From an uncultured Bacilli bacterium (GTDB taxonomy: Bacteria > Bacillota_I > Bacilli_A > RF39 > UBA660), in contig CALVQO010000003.1 of assembly GCA_944358145.1 (NCBI GenBank), positions 1 to 35,677 of the forward strand: a stretch of DNA of 35,677 bases, written 5' to 3'. The notes under the pieces are model-generated. The model did not search any database and was not told the origin of the DNA. It was given only the letters and a program-made list of their open reading frames with translations. The position numbers were made by a program, and so were the translations under genes. Of this stretch, positions 7,103-14,486 are shown piece by piece. Numbering within the stretch: position 1 is the stretch's first letter; the number at the start of each line of letters is the position of its first letter.

Positions 7103-9331
7103 TTATTCTGATTTGTCTTCTAATTTAACTAAAACTTCTCTTGGTTTAGACCCATTAGGAGGACCAACAATACCTCGTTCTTCTAAGAGATCAACTACTC
7201 TAGCAGCTCGGTTATACCCAAGTCTAAATCTTCTTTGAAGTAAACTTGTACTAACTTTACCAGTTTGAATAGCAAATTCTACAATTTCATTATATAGAGG
7301 ATCATCATATTCTTCAGTTTCATTAGGTAGTCCATGAATACCACTACCAGTAGCATCTAAGTTTTGCATTTCTTCACTATAATGAGCAACTTGTTCTTTA
7401 CATACATAATCAATAATTCTCTTAATTTCATCATCAGTAATAAAACATCCTTGAATACGAATAGGAACATTTTCACCCATAGGTAAATATAACATATCAC
7501 CTTTACCAAGTAATTTTTCAGCACCACTCATATCAAGTATAGTTCTAGAATCGATATTAGATGCAACCGCAAAAGCAATACGAGAAGGGATATTTGCTTT
7601 AACAACACCAGTAATAACATCGGTTGATGGCCTTTGGGTTGCAACAATTAAGTGTATTCCTGCAGCACGAGCCATTTGAGTAATTCTCATAATTGAATCT
7701 TCAACTTCTTTGCTTGCTACAAGCATTAAATCAGCAAGTTCATCGATAATAGCAACAATATAAGGCATTTTAGCTACATTAGTATTATTCTTCTGATTTT
7801 CTTTCATAATCCATTCATTATAACCAGCAATATTCTTAACATTAGCATCACTAAACATATCATAACGTTTATCCATTTCTGCCACTAATTTTTGCAGTGC
7901 AATACTAGCTTTCTTAGGATCACTTACAACTGGACATAGAAGGTGAGGAACACCATTATAGTTGGATAATTCAACTTTTTTAGGATCGACTAACATGAGT
8001 TTTACTTCATCAGGTTTATAACGCATCAAAATAGAACATATCATCGTATTTGTACAAACAGATTTACCAGAACCTGTAGAACCAGCAATTAGAAGGTGAG
8101 GCATTTTCGATAAATCAGCAAGCTGTGGTCTACCCATGATATCTTTACCTAAAGCAACCACAATTTTAGCATCACTCATCGCCTTAGATTCATGAGCTAA
8201 AACTTCTTTAAATTTAACAGCACTAATACTTGGATTAGGTATTTCAACACCAATAGTGCTTTTACCAGGAATAGGAGCTTGTATTCTAACGTCTTTTGCA
8301 GCTAGTGCTAAAGCAATTTCTTTATTAATACCAACTATTCTTGATACTTTAGTACCACTCGGTACCTTTACTTCATATTGAGTAACTGCAGGACCAATAT
8401 GGATCTCTACCACTTGACCATTGATTTGGAAGTCTTTAAGTACTCGTTCCAAATTTTCTTTATTACTACGAATAAAATTATTGGATGCAGAATTCTTTTT
8501 AGGAGGAGTTACATCATCTAATAAAGATAAAGGAGGAAGAGTATAATTGCTATTCGCTTCATATATACTTTCTTTATTTGTTTCCAAGTTCTCTTTTTGA
8601 GGTTCTTTCATAGTTTTTAATTCTTCCATACTAGTAATAATAATCTTATCATTTTTCTTTTCTTCAAATTCCTGATCTTCTTCGTACTGATAAACTTCTT
8701 CTTTTTCTGGTTTTTCTTTAGGAGTTGCATTTTTAAGTTTACTAAAGAATGATTTAATCTTATTTACGATATCAGCAAAAGTAATATTAAAGATTAAGAT
8801 AACTGCAAATAAAATTAAAATAACACAAACAATTTTAGTACCAGTAAGTCCAAATAAACTAGATAGACCAATAGAAAATATAGCCCCTAATACACCTCCA
8901 CCAATTTCAATAGAAGTATCTCCACTAGTAAATAAAGCTGTATTAGATCCAATAGTAGAAATTCTAGCCATATACTGATCTATAGTAGACTGAAAAATAT
9001 CACCAGCTCCATCACATTCCCGAATATAACCAAAATGACTTGCTACAAGCAATACAATAATTACTACATAAAATCCTACTAATTTCTGACTCAAGAACTT
9101 AGGCAAACTTCTTTTAATTAACATATAAATTCCAAGACCTAAAATAAAAATTAAAAGAAAAATCCAAGCCCAACCTCCAACCAAGAACATTGCAAATTTC
9201 TTAATAATAGAGCCAACTGGACCAAAACCAAATCCAATAATACCAATTAATATTAGTATAAGACCAGTAAGTTCGACACTAAATCCTACTTTTTCTGTTT
9301 CATCTTTTTTTGTTTTTTTCTTCTTTGCCAT
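7103..9331 (-). CDS. ftsK: DNA translocase FtsK/SpoIIIE
   Basis: 742 residues. A Lys-rich N-terminus leads into several membrane helices (within about 20-190) that tether the protein at the septum, then an acidic linker, the alpha/beta RecA-like motor and the gamma winged-helix domain. Visible motor motifs are HLLIAGSTGSGKSVCTN (Walker A near 415), VKLMLVDPKKVELSNY, PYIVAIIDELADLM (Walker B) and LIVATQRPSTDVITG. The gamma domain at the C-terminus (KVSTSLLQRRFRLGYNRAARVVDLLEE) would read polar KOPS/SRS-type sequences to direct transport. The protein pumps chromosome DNA through the closing septum. The N-terminus begins at ATG 9331 with GGTGAAG upstream. Confidence 0.96.
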   Translation of the reverse strand: MAKKKKTKKDETEKVGFSVELTGLILILIGIIGFGFGPVGSIIKKFAMFLVGGWAWIFLLIFILGLGIYMLIKRSLPKFLSQKLVGFYVVIIVLLVASHFGYIRECDGAGDIFQSTIDQYMARISTIGSNTALFTSGDTSIEIGGGVLGAIFSIGLSSLFGLTGTKIVCVILILFAVILIFNITFADIVNKIKSFFSKLKNATPKEKPEKEEVYQYEEDQEFEEKKNDKIIITSMEELKTMKEPQKENLETNKESIYEANSNYTLPPLSLLDDVTPPKKNSASNNFIRSNKENLERVLKDFQINGQVVEIHIGPAVTQYEVKVPSGTKVSRIVGINKEIALALAAKDVRIQAPIPGKSTIGVEIPNPSISAVKFKEVLAHESKAMSDAKIVVALGKDIMGRPQLADLSKMPHLLIAGSTGSGKSVCTNTMICSILMRYKPDEVKLMLVDPKKVELSNYNGVPHLLCPVVSDPKKASIALQKLVAEMDKRYDMFSDANVKNIAGYNEWIMKENQKNNTNVAKMPYIVAIIDELADLMLVASKEVEDSIMRITQMARAAGIHLIVATQRPSTDVITGVVKANIPSRIAFAVASNIDSRTILDMSGAEKLLGKGDMLYLPMGENVPIRIQGCFITDDEIKRIIDYVCKEQVAHYSEEMQNLDATGSGIHGLPNETEEYDDPLYNEIVEFAIQTGKVSTSLLQRRFRLGYNRAARVVDLLEERGIVGPPNGSKPREVLVKLEDKSE

Positions 9332-9348
9332 CTTACTTCACCATAATA

Positions 9349-9378
9349 ATTATAACGTAAAGAAGAGTTTAATGCAAA
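9349..9378 (-). promoter_or_regulatory. ftsK promoter
   Basis: On the minus strand TTGCAT (9378-9373) and TATAAT (9354-9349) are 18 nt apart, ending 17 nt upstream of the ftsK start. Confidence 0.55.
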
Positions 9379-9428
9379 TAAATATTCGCTTAAATGAAAA
9401 GATAAAATGTAAAATAGATAAATTAAGG

Positions 9429-9458
9429 TTGAACTAATCTTAATGATTACTTTATAAT
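9429..9458 (+). promoter_or_regulatory. Promoter of the small GNAT gene
   Basis: TTGAAC (9429-9434), 18-nt spacer, TATAAT (9453-9458), 18 nt before the ATG at 9477. Confidence 0.65.
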
Positions 9459-9476
9459 ACCATTAAGAGGTGTAAA

Positions 9477-9746
9477 ATGATAGAAGTAAATACGAATAAA
9501 ACAATTTATAAAATAGACGACCAAATATTAGGAGAAATAGATTATCCAAGCATTGATGACAAAACAGTAAATATCACTCATACTTTTGTTGATCCATCCT
9601 TAAGAGGACAAGGCATTGCAGATAAACTCATGACTGAAGTATTTAAATATTTAAGTGAGAATAATTTAAAAGTAGTCTGTACATGTTCTTATGCAGCTTC
9701 ATGGCTAGAAAAACACCCAGAATATCAAGATCTTAAAGTTGATTAA
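9477..9746 (+). CDS. Small GNAT-fold N-acetyltransferase-like protein (COG2388 type)
   Basis: 89 residues, the size of the minimal GNAT proteins in COG2388. The core acetyl-CoA signature is THTFVDPSLRGQGIADKLM (about residues 34-53), with the pyrophosphate-binding RGQGIA loop. It is followed by a helix and strand (LKVVCTCSYAASWLEKHPEY), which is typical of this subfamily. AAGAGGTG precedes the ATG. The biological acceptor is unknown. The stop codon lies inside the -35 region of the downstream antitoxin RNA promoter, so the two transcription units are packed without a gap. Confidence 0.85.
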   Translation: MIEVNTNKTIYKIDDQILGEIDYPSIDDKTVNITHTFVDPSLRGQGIADKLMTEVFKYLSENNLKVVCTCSYAASWLEKHPEYQDLKVD

Positions 9747-9767
9747 TAGATGAGTTTATGTTATAAT
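9739..9767 (+). promoter_or_regulatory. Strong extended -10 promoter of the type III antitoxin RNA
   Basis: TTGATT (9739-9744) and TATAAT (9762-9767) are exactly 17 nt apart, with TG at 9759-9760 making an extended -10. Transcription should start near 9774, about 27-34 nt before the repeats. It is one of the best promoters in the window, as expected for an antitoxin RNA that must be made in excess over its toxin. Confidence 0.8.
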
Positions 9768-9800
9768 GTATACACATATGTAATTGATTTACATATATAT

Positions 9801-9917
9801 AAAAAAAGCGGTGAATCCAGCCGTATAAATTGGAACTTAAAAAAGCGGTGAATCCAGCCGATAAATTGGAACTTAAAAAAGCGGTGAATCCAGCCGATAA
9901 ATTGGAACTTAAAAAAG
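9801..9917 (+). repeat. Three tandem 36/37-nt antitoxin repeats
   Basis: Units begin with GCGGTGAATCCAGCCG at 9808, 9845 and 9881, continue with ATAAATTGGAACTT and end in an A-run. Copies 2 and 3 are identical over 36 nt. Copy 1 is 37 nt because of an extra T after GCCG (at 9824). There are no spacers, so this is not a CRISPR array. The 36-nt period equals that reported for the Pectobacterium ToxI repeats. Confidence 0.95.
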
Positions 9918-9919
9918 TA

Positions 9920-9950
9920 GGTTAGAGACTCAACTCTAATCTTTTATTTT
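9920..9950 (+). terminator. Terminator between antitoxin RNA and toxin gene
   Basis: GGTTAGAG / CTCTAATC stem of 8 bp (one G-T pair) with loop ACTCAA and a T-rich tail TTTTATTTT. In type III loci a leaky terminator at this position sets the antitoxin-to-toxin ratio. Confidence 0.82.
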
Positions 9951-9964
9951 GGTAATATTTATAG

Positions 9965-9970
9965 TATAAT
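9965..9970 (+). promoter_or_regulatory. Possible secondary -10 box for toxN
   Basis: TATAAT lies 26 nt before the toxin ATG, with only a poor -35 candidate (TTTTAT at 9942-9947, 17-nt spacer). If used, the toxin would not depend only on read-through of the terminator. Weakly supported. Confidence 0.3.
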
Positions 9971-9995
9971 TTTATTAGATATGGGGGTTCATATA

Positions 9996-10501
9996 ATGAG
10001 AAATTTTAAAATTGTACGTGTAAATTCAGATTACTGTGATTATTTAAGAAAATTTGATTCAAAAGTAAGTTATAATAAAGGATCAAAAAAATTAAGACCA
10101 TTTGTAGGGGTATTATTTAAAATAGATAAGTGGGAATACATTGCTCCGTTATCAAGTCCAAAACCCAAACATAAACTAATGAAAATAGACTTGATTTTTT
10201 TAAAATAAAAAATGGAGAATTAGGAGCAATTAATTTTAATAATATGATTCCTGTTACTAAAAACAATTATACAGAAATAGACTTGTATAATACAAATTTA
10301 GATATAGAAGAAAGAAAATATCAAAAAATGTTAAAAGAACAATTATCATGGTTAAATGCTCATAGTTATCAAATTAAAGATAGATCACATAAACTTTATG
10401 AGCGTTACAAAACTAATAAATTATCAACACAATTAAAAAATAGATGCTGTAATTACCCTTTATTAGAAGAAAAAAGTTTAGAATATGTTAAAGTACATTA
10501 A
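9996..10501 (+). pseudogene. toxN: ToxN/AbiQ-family type III toxin (endoribonuclease), split by a -1 frameshift
   Basis: The start is ATG 9996 with GGGGGT 7-8 nt upstream; the ATG at 9981 overlaps this SD. The first part (to TAA 10206-10208) has DYLRKFDSKVSYNKGSKK, RPFVGVLFKI, YIAPLSSPKPKHKLMK. The second frame, from about 10196, continues KIKNGELGAINFNNMIPV, YQKMLKEQLSWLNAH and ends RCCNYPLLEEKSLEY. Read through a -1 shift at T7 (10195-10201), the product would be 168 residues, about the length of ToxN (171) and AbiQ (172). ToxN is an adenosine-directed RNase that is held inactive by its repeat RNA and kills or arrests phage-infected cells. The split could be a dead gene, a phase-variable T-run or slippage at the T TTT TTA heptamer. 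Apart from the shift all conserved blocks are present. Confidence 0.85.
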
Positions 10502-10580
10502 AAGAAATGTGAAGAGTTAATTTTTTATTTACTTTTAAGGTTCAAAATGCTATGATGTTATAAAAAGAAAAGAGGATATT

Positions 10581-11570
10581 ATGGGATTATTTGATAAATT
10601 TAAAAAAATTTTTGTTAAAAAAGAAGAAAACAAAGAAGATGTAGAAACATATGAAAAAGGACTGGAAAAAACAAGAAAAGAATTTGTAAATGAACTAAGT
10701 ATATTAGGGCATAAATATACTAAAGTTAGTGATGAATATTTTGATGAACTAGAAAGTATTTTAATCATGGCCGATATAGGTGTTAATACGGTCATGGATT
10801 TTATTGATCGCTTAAAGGCAAGAGTAAAAAAAGAAAATATTACCGATACCAAATATTTACAAGAAGTTATTGTTGATGAACTATTTATTATCTATGTTAG
10901 TGGCGAATCTCTAAGTGATAAAATTAATATGAATCCAAATGGACCAACTGTTATTTTAATGGTAGGAGTAAATGGTGTAGGGAAAACTACAACCATAGCT
11001 AAACTTGCTTACAAATACAAAAAAGAGGGCAAAAGTATTATGATGATCGCTGGTGATACCTTTAGAGCAGGAGCCGTACCTCAATTAAAAGAATGGGCAG
11101 AAAAAACAGGTTCATTATTTTATGGCAAAGAAAATACTGATCCAGCAGGAGTAATTTATGATGGACTAGTAAAAGCCAAAGAAGAAAATGTTGATATTGT
11201 TTTAATTGATACAGCAGGACGACTTCAAAATAAAGTAAATCTAATGAAGGAGTTAGAAAAAATAAACAAAGTAATAGAAACTCATATAGAAGGAGCACCA
11301 CAAGAAACATTGCTAGTAATTGATGCTTCAACCGGGCAAAATGGAATTTTACAAGCAGAAGCTTTCAAGGAAATTACCAATATTACAGGTATAGTTTTAA
11401 CTAAATTAGATGGAACAGCTAAAGGTGGTATAGTTTTAGCAATTAAAGAAAGTGTAAATATACCAGTTAAATTCATTGGTTTAGGGGAAAAAATGGAAGA
11501 TTTAAAACCATTTGATATTGAAAACTACATTTATGGATTATTCAAGGATATGATCGATGATGGAAAATAG
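10581..11570 (+). CDS. ftsY: Signal recognition particle receptor FtsY
   Basis: 329 residues. A short Lys/Glu-rich A region (about 1-30), which helps membrane association, precedes the N helical bundle and the SRP-type GTPase G domain. G motifs are GVNGVGKTTTIAKLA (about 130-144), DTFRAGAVPQLKEWA, the DTAGRLQNKVNLMKEL switch (near 209), TKLDGTAKGG (near 273) and the closing FIGLGEKMEDLKPFD. It docks ribosome-nascent chain-SRP complexes at the membrane. AGAGGA precedes the ATG and TATGAT at 10551-10556 is a likely -10. The last 14 nt overlap ylxM. ffh, the usual next gene, is not here. Confidence 0.96.
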   Translation: MGLFDKFKKIFVKKEENKEDVETYEKGLEKTRKEFVNELSILGHKYTKVSDEYFDELESILIMADIGVNTVMDFIDRLKARVKKENITDTKYLQEVIVDELFIIYVSGESLSDKINMNPNGPTVILMVGVNGVGKTTTIAKLAYKYKKEGKSIMMIAGDTFRAGAVPQLKEWAEKTGSLFYGKENTDPAGVIYDGLVKAKEENVDIVLIDTAGRLQNKVNLMKELEKINKVIETHIEGAPQETLLVIDASTGQNGILQAEAFKEITNITGIVLTKLDGTAKGGIVLAIKESVNIPVKFIGLGEKMEDLKPFDIENYIYGLFKDMIDDGK

Positions 11571-11847
11571 AGAATACTTAAATTCCTTATTTGACATTTA
11601 TAAAGAATTATTAACTAGTATAGAACAAGATACTTTTAAAGAATATTATGTTGAAGATTTATCACTTCAAGAAATAGCAGATAATCGTCAAATTTCCAAA
11701 AGTAGTGTTGGCAAAACATTAAAAAGTGCTACAGAAAAATTAGAAGAGTATGAATCTAAATTACACATATTAGAAAAGAACACCAAAATAAAAGAAGCAT
11801 TAATAACCAAAGATTATATAGCAATTGAAGAAATAATAGACATCTAA
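11557..11847 (+). CDS. ylxM: YlxM-family helix-turn-helix protein
   Basis: 96 residues (or 95 from the second Met at 11560). This is a small sigma-70 region 4-like HTH protein: LFDIYKELLTSIEQDTFKEY, YVEDLSLQEIADNRQISKSS, then VGKTLKSATEKLEEYESKL. It matches the YlxM/UPF0122 family, whose genes sit with ftsY and ffh in Bacillota and which is thought to act in or with the SRP pathway. The 14-nt overlap with ftsY supports coupling. In this genome the pair ends in a terminator without ffh, so the SRP operon is split. Confidence 0.9.
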   Translation: MMENREYLNSLFDIYKELLTSIEQDTFKEYYVEDLSLQEIADNRQISKSSVGKTLKSATEKLEEYESKLHILEKNTKIKEALITKDYIAIEEIIDI

Positions 11848-11865
11848 AATCAGATGTCTATTTTA
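11835..11865. terminator. Bidirectional terminator after ylxM
   Basis: AATAGACATCT / AGATGTCTATT stem of 11 bp with a 6-nt loop AAAATC, then TTTA on the plus strand. It separates ylxM from the convergent HTH gene, whose stop lies in the right arm. Confidence 0.8.
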
Positions 11866-12313
11866 TATACTTAGGATAATCAATTTTACCTAAAAGATAA
11901 TCAGCACTAATATGATATTTCTTGCAAAGATCATAAAGGAAAGAGGTAGCAATTAATCTTCTACCTATTTCATAGCCAGAAATTACTGAAAAAGTAGTAT
12001 TTAATTGATTAGCAAGTTTAGTTTGAGTTATTTTATTCTCTTTTCGAAAATCTTTAATTCTTTGACCAGAAAAATTTAAATTAATTCCTGTTTGATATGA
12101 ATTATACTGTACTAAATCGGTAAAACCAAACAAGTAATCAACAGAAGTGTTTAAATAATCAACAAGTTTAATTAAATGTTTAGATGGAATAATTTCATAT
12201 TCTATTTCATAAGCACTATAAGTTTTATTACTAATTTTTAATAATTTAGCCAAGTCAGACTGTTTTATTTCTAATTGCTCTCTTAAGTTTTTTAGCCGCT
12301 CTTTATAATACAT
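11858..12313 (-). CDS. Tandem-HTH XRE-family transcriptional regulator
   Basis: 151 residues from ATG 12313; GGTGAT lies just upstream, and the alternative GTG start falls inside that SD. Two complete XRE/Cro-type helix-turn-helix domains are present. The first runs from about 4 to 60 (LKNLREQLEIKQSDLAKLL, KTYSAYEIEYEIIPSKHL). The second runs from about 83 to 140 (IKDFRKENKITQTKLANQL, FSVISGYEIGRRLIATSFL), and each ends with a VDYLFG or ADYLLG element. No sensor domain is visible. It is divergent from the surface-protein gene at 12465 with 151 nt between the two starts, so that region may hold its operators, but no clear palindrome stood out. Confidence 0.88.
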   Translation of the reverse strand: MYYKERLKNLREQLEIKQSDLAKLLKISNKTYSAYEIEYEIIPSKHLIKLVDYLNTSVDYLFGFTDLVQYNSYQTGINLNFSGQRIKDFRKENKITQTKLANQLNTTFSVISGYEIGRRLIATSFLYDLCKKYHISADYLLGKIDYPKYIK

Positions 12314-12464
12314 GTTTATCACCAAAGATATTTTCTCATTTTTAATTAGCTAAAATATTTTAGTCTATAAATAGCGTAATTTTTCATGACTTTTAATATA
12401 CCAAAGTTTATAATTAATATGTAAGCTAGGAAACTCATCATAGCTTTCGTTAAGGAGAGTAGTT

Positions 12465-13775
12465 ATGGAATTTGAGGTATTAAAAAGAGGACATATTAAA
12501 AGGAATATTATTATTGGAAGTTTTGCAGTACTACTGATTAGTGCAATAATACTTAATTTTACGAGAGCAAAGTATCGAACGACAGCAGAAGTACCCATAG
12601 TAAATGGTACAATAAATTATAGTTTAGCAGACTTAAATATAGTAGCAATAACAGTAGATGGAGAAAGTGTTGATACCATACCTGAAGGTAATTATGAATT
12701 AACAGAGGAAAGTTATTGTACAATAGATGGAGAACAAGACGATAGCATAAAACTTTCTTATGATATGGAAACACAAAAATTAACAGTAAGTCCATTTACA
12801 ACCAAAGGAACAAAGTGCTATTTAGACTTTATTAAAAAGGATTTTGCCAAAGAAACATTAGATAAACTAGATTTAATCGTAACTGAAGGAACTCCAAACT
12901 TTAATAACACGAGTTGTACTAATGGAAGTAATAATGGAGGTAATTGTGGAGAACAAACGGTAGGCTTATATGAAGAAACCACAAGTAAAGGAACAACCTA
13001 TTATTTTAGAGGAGATGTAAATAATAACTATTTAGTTTTTGCAAACAAATATTGGCGAATCATTCGGATTAATGAAGATGGAAGCATCAGAGTGATATAT
13101 AGTGGTGAAAAATCAACAGTAGATAGTGCTGGAAAAGAAACAGTTCTTGCTAATGGCTATAATGATGAAAGCACAGGATATACCCAAATAGGGTCAGGTC
13201 GATATAATAATAATCCTAATCAAAATGAATCTGTTGGATTTACTTATACTGAAGGATTACAACGTCCTACTAATACAAGTAGTGGAACTCCAAGTGTGAT
13301 CAAAGGAATACTAGATACATGGTATAGCAGTAATCTAGAAGCATTTGATGGAATGATTACGAGTGCCCCAGGATTTTGCAATGACAGAGAACTGGCAAGT
13401 GGATATACATGGAGTACTGGTAGTAGTATAGATTATAAATTCTCGGAAAGAGTATATTCAGCAACATTTAGTACACCAACATTAGAATGCTCTAATTCAG
13501 ATGATTTATATCAAACGAAAATCGGCTTAATTACAGCAGATGAAGTAGTTTATGCAGGAGCTGGAAAAGGTAGTAATTATGGTTATTACCTATTTACGGG
13601 AAACAGTTGCTGGACAATAACACCATTGGGTGAAGGATCCGTGACTACTTTTTCAAAATATTTTGGAGACTTTCAAGTAACATTTACCTTTGGCGTACGT
13701 CCTGTTATTAATATCTCATCAAATATAACAATAACCGGTTCAGGAACAATACAAGATCCTTATGTTGTAAATTAA
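12465..13775 (+). CDS. Large secreted/anchored surface protein of unknown function
   Basis: 436 residues, starting at an ATG with AAGGAGAG upstream. A signal anchor lies at about 12-34 (RNIIIGSFAVLLISAIILNF), followed by the AKYRTTAEVPIVNGTINYSL element often seen in exported proteins of this lineage. The rest is extracellular in composition: Thr/Ser/Asn/Gly-rich, with cysteines spaced through the protein (SYCTID, KCYLDF, TSCTNGSNNGGNCG, PGFCND, LECSN, NSCWTI). The middle has YYFRGDVNNNYLVFANKYWR, and the C-terminus ends FGVRPVINISSNITITGSG and IQDPYVVN. That closing module (GVRPVINI ... GTxxxPYVV) recurs in bacterial surface proteins, but I cannot name its function. It has its own upstream region (TATAAT at 12409-12414). 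Confidence 0.72.
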   Translation: MEFEVLKRGHIKRNIIIGSFAVLLISAIILNFTRAKYRTTAEVPIVNGTINYSLADLNIVAITVDGESVDTIPEGNYELTEESYCTIDGEQDDSIKLSYDMETQKLTVSPFTTKGTKCYLDFIKKDFAKETLDKLDLIVTEGTPNFNNTSCTNGSNNGGNCGEQTVGLYEETTSKGTTYYFRGDVNNNYLVFANKYWRIIRINEDGSIRVIYSGEKSTVDSAGKETVLANGYNDESTGYTQIGSGRYNNNPNQNESVGFTYTEGLQRPTNTSSGTPSVIKGILDTWYSSNLEAFDGMITSAPGFCNDRELASGYTWSTGSSIDYKFSERVYSATFSTPTLECSNSDDLYQTKIGLITADEVVYAGAGKGSNYGYYLFTGNSCWTITPLGEGSVTTFSKYFGDFQVTFTFGVRPVINISSNITITGSGTIQDPYVVN

Positions 13776-13796
13776 ATGTAAAATAATTGTATATAT

Positions 13797-13825
13797 TTGC
13801 AACCTTTATCAAAATACTTTATAAT
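13797..13825 (+). promoter_or_regulatory. Promoter of the signal-peptidase-like gene
   Basis: TTGCAA (13797-13802), 17-nt spacer, TATAAT (13820-13825), 17 nt before the ATG at 13843 with AAGGTGAG between. Confidence 0.65.
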
Positions 13826-13842
13826 AAAGATAAGGTGAGTAT

Positions 13843-14400
13843 ATGAAGTCAATATTAAGAGTTATTGTATCAATTTTTAAAACATTAATCGGAATAGTAA
13901 ATATTATTTTGATCTTAGTTATTGTATTAAATATTTTAAATTTTATTTTATTAAAAGTTCAAAAAAGGGACTATACAACTTTTTTAGATTATACATATGT
14001 AATTGTAGAATCTGATGAAGAATATTTAGGATTAGAAGAAAATGATTTTCTTCTTACTGATTTAAGAAAATCAGCCGTAAAAGAAGATTTAATTCTTTAC
14101 CAAGATAATAATAATGTTGAAATAGGTAAAGTATTAGAAATTGGTTCTAAAGATATAATTGTAGAAAGTAAAGGTACTGAAGTTACATTGAATAAAGAGT
14201 CAATTATAGGGACAGTAATAAAAGTAATACCAATTTTAGGAAATATTTTAAATATGATACTAGATTCTACAACATTCTGGATATCTGTATTTATTCTTAT
14301 CTTTACGAGTATTATTCAAACTTTACTAAGTAAAGCTAGCCAAAAATTAACCAAAGAAACTCCAGATTTAGTAAAAATTAGTCAAGAGGATTTACGTTAG
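13843..14400 (+). CDS. Signal peptidase I-like (S26B/SipW-type) membrane protein lacking catalytic residues
   Basis: 185 residues. There is one membrane region near the N-terminus (about 8-40) and a second near the C-terminus (about 142-165, FWISVFILIFTSIIQTLL). The middle follows the S26B fold: YTYVIVESDEEYLGLEENDF occupies the place of the usual VIVK..Y..L..GD segment, then IGKVLEI aligns with the usual HRIVEI, and ESIIGTVIKVIPILGNI is a close match to the closing IIGKVV.IP.IG strand. By this hand alignment the catalytic Ser site (GxSMxP) reads KRDYTT and the catalytic His is missing, so it is probably not a protease. It stands next to a secreted protein, which suggests a role in export or assembly, but that is inference. 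Confidence 0.55.
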   Translation: MKSILRVIVSIFKTLIGIVNIILILVIVLNILNFILLKVQKRDYTTFLDYTYVIVESDEEYLGLEENDFLLTDLRKSAVKEDLILYQDNNNVEIGKVLEIGSKDIIVESKGTEVTLNKESIIGTVIKVIPILGNILNMILDSTTFWISVFILIFTSIIQTLLSKASQKLTKETPDLVKISQEDLR

Positions 14401-14433
14401 GAAAAGTGAAAAAGCAACTTTTCCTTTATTTTT
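14400..14433 (+). terminator. Rho-independent terminator
   Basis: GGAAAAGT / ACTTTTCC stem of 8 bp with a 9-nt loop, followed by TTTATTTTT, starting at the last base of the upstream stop codon. Confidence 0.85.
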
Positions 14434-14486
14434 AATTAATTTTGTAGTAAAATTATAACCTGTGCATTTATAGGAGGGGAAAATAA

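Larger units (their letters stand above)
9774..9950 (+). ncRNA. toxI: ToxI-type antitoxin RNA of a type III toxin-antitoxin locus
   Basis: A short non-coding unit between a strong promoter and a terminator, about 175 nt, carrying three tandem 36/37-nt repeats and followed directly by a ToxN-family gene. This is the standard layout of type III systems (ToxIN, AbiQ/antiQ), where the repeat RNA is cut by the toxin into single units that wrap and inhibit it. Each unit can fold into an H-type pseudoknot. In the last copy CGGU (9882-9885) pairs with GCCG (9893-9896, one G-U pair), and the loop bases UCCA (9889-9892) pair with UGGA (9903-9906). The A6 run between units fits the A-specific cleavage known for ToxN. 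The assignment is by layout, not by sequence search. Confidence 0.85.

Noticed and set aside
9801-9917. CRISPR-like array of 36-nt repeats
   Set aside because: Units are contiguous with no spacers and lie between a promoter and terminator ahead of a ToxN-family gene, which fits a type III antitoxin.
9851-9925. Repeat peptide frame (KKAVNPADKLEL repeated)
   Set aside because: 36 nt is 12 codons, so an open frame arises by arithmetic. Copy 1 breaks it with one extra base and a stop, and there is no SD or good start codon.
9981-9995. Upstream ATG start for the toxin
   Set aside because: This ATG overlaps the GGGGGT ribosome binding site; ATG 9996 has proper spacing and matches the usual ToxN N-terminus.
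10550-11476. Minus-strand frames over ftsY
   Set aside because: Low-complexity Leu/Ser-rich translations antisense to a well-conserved gene.
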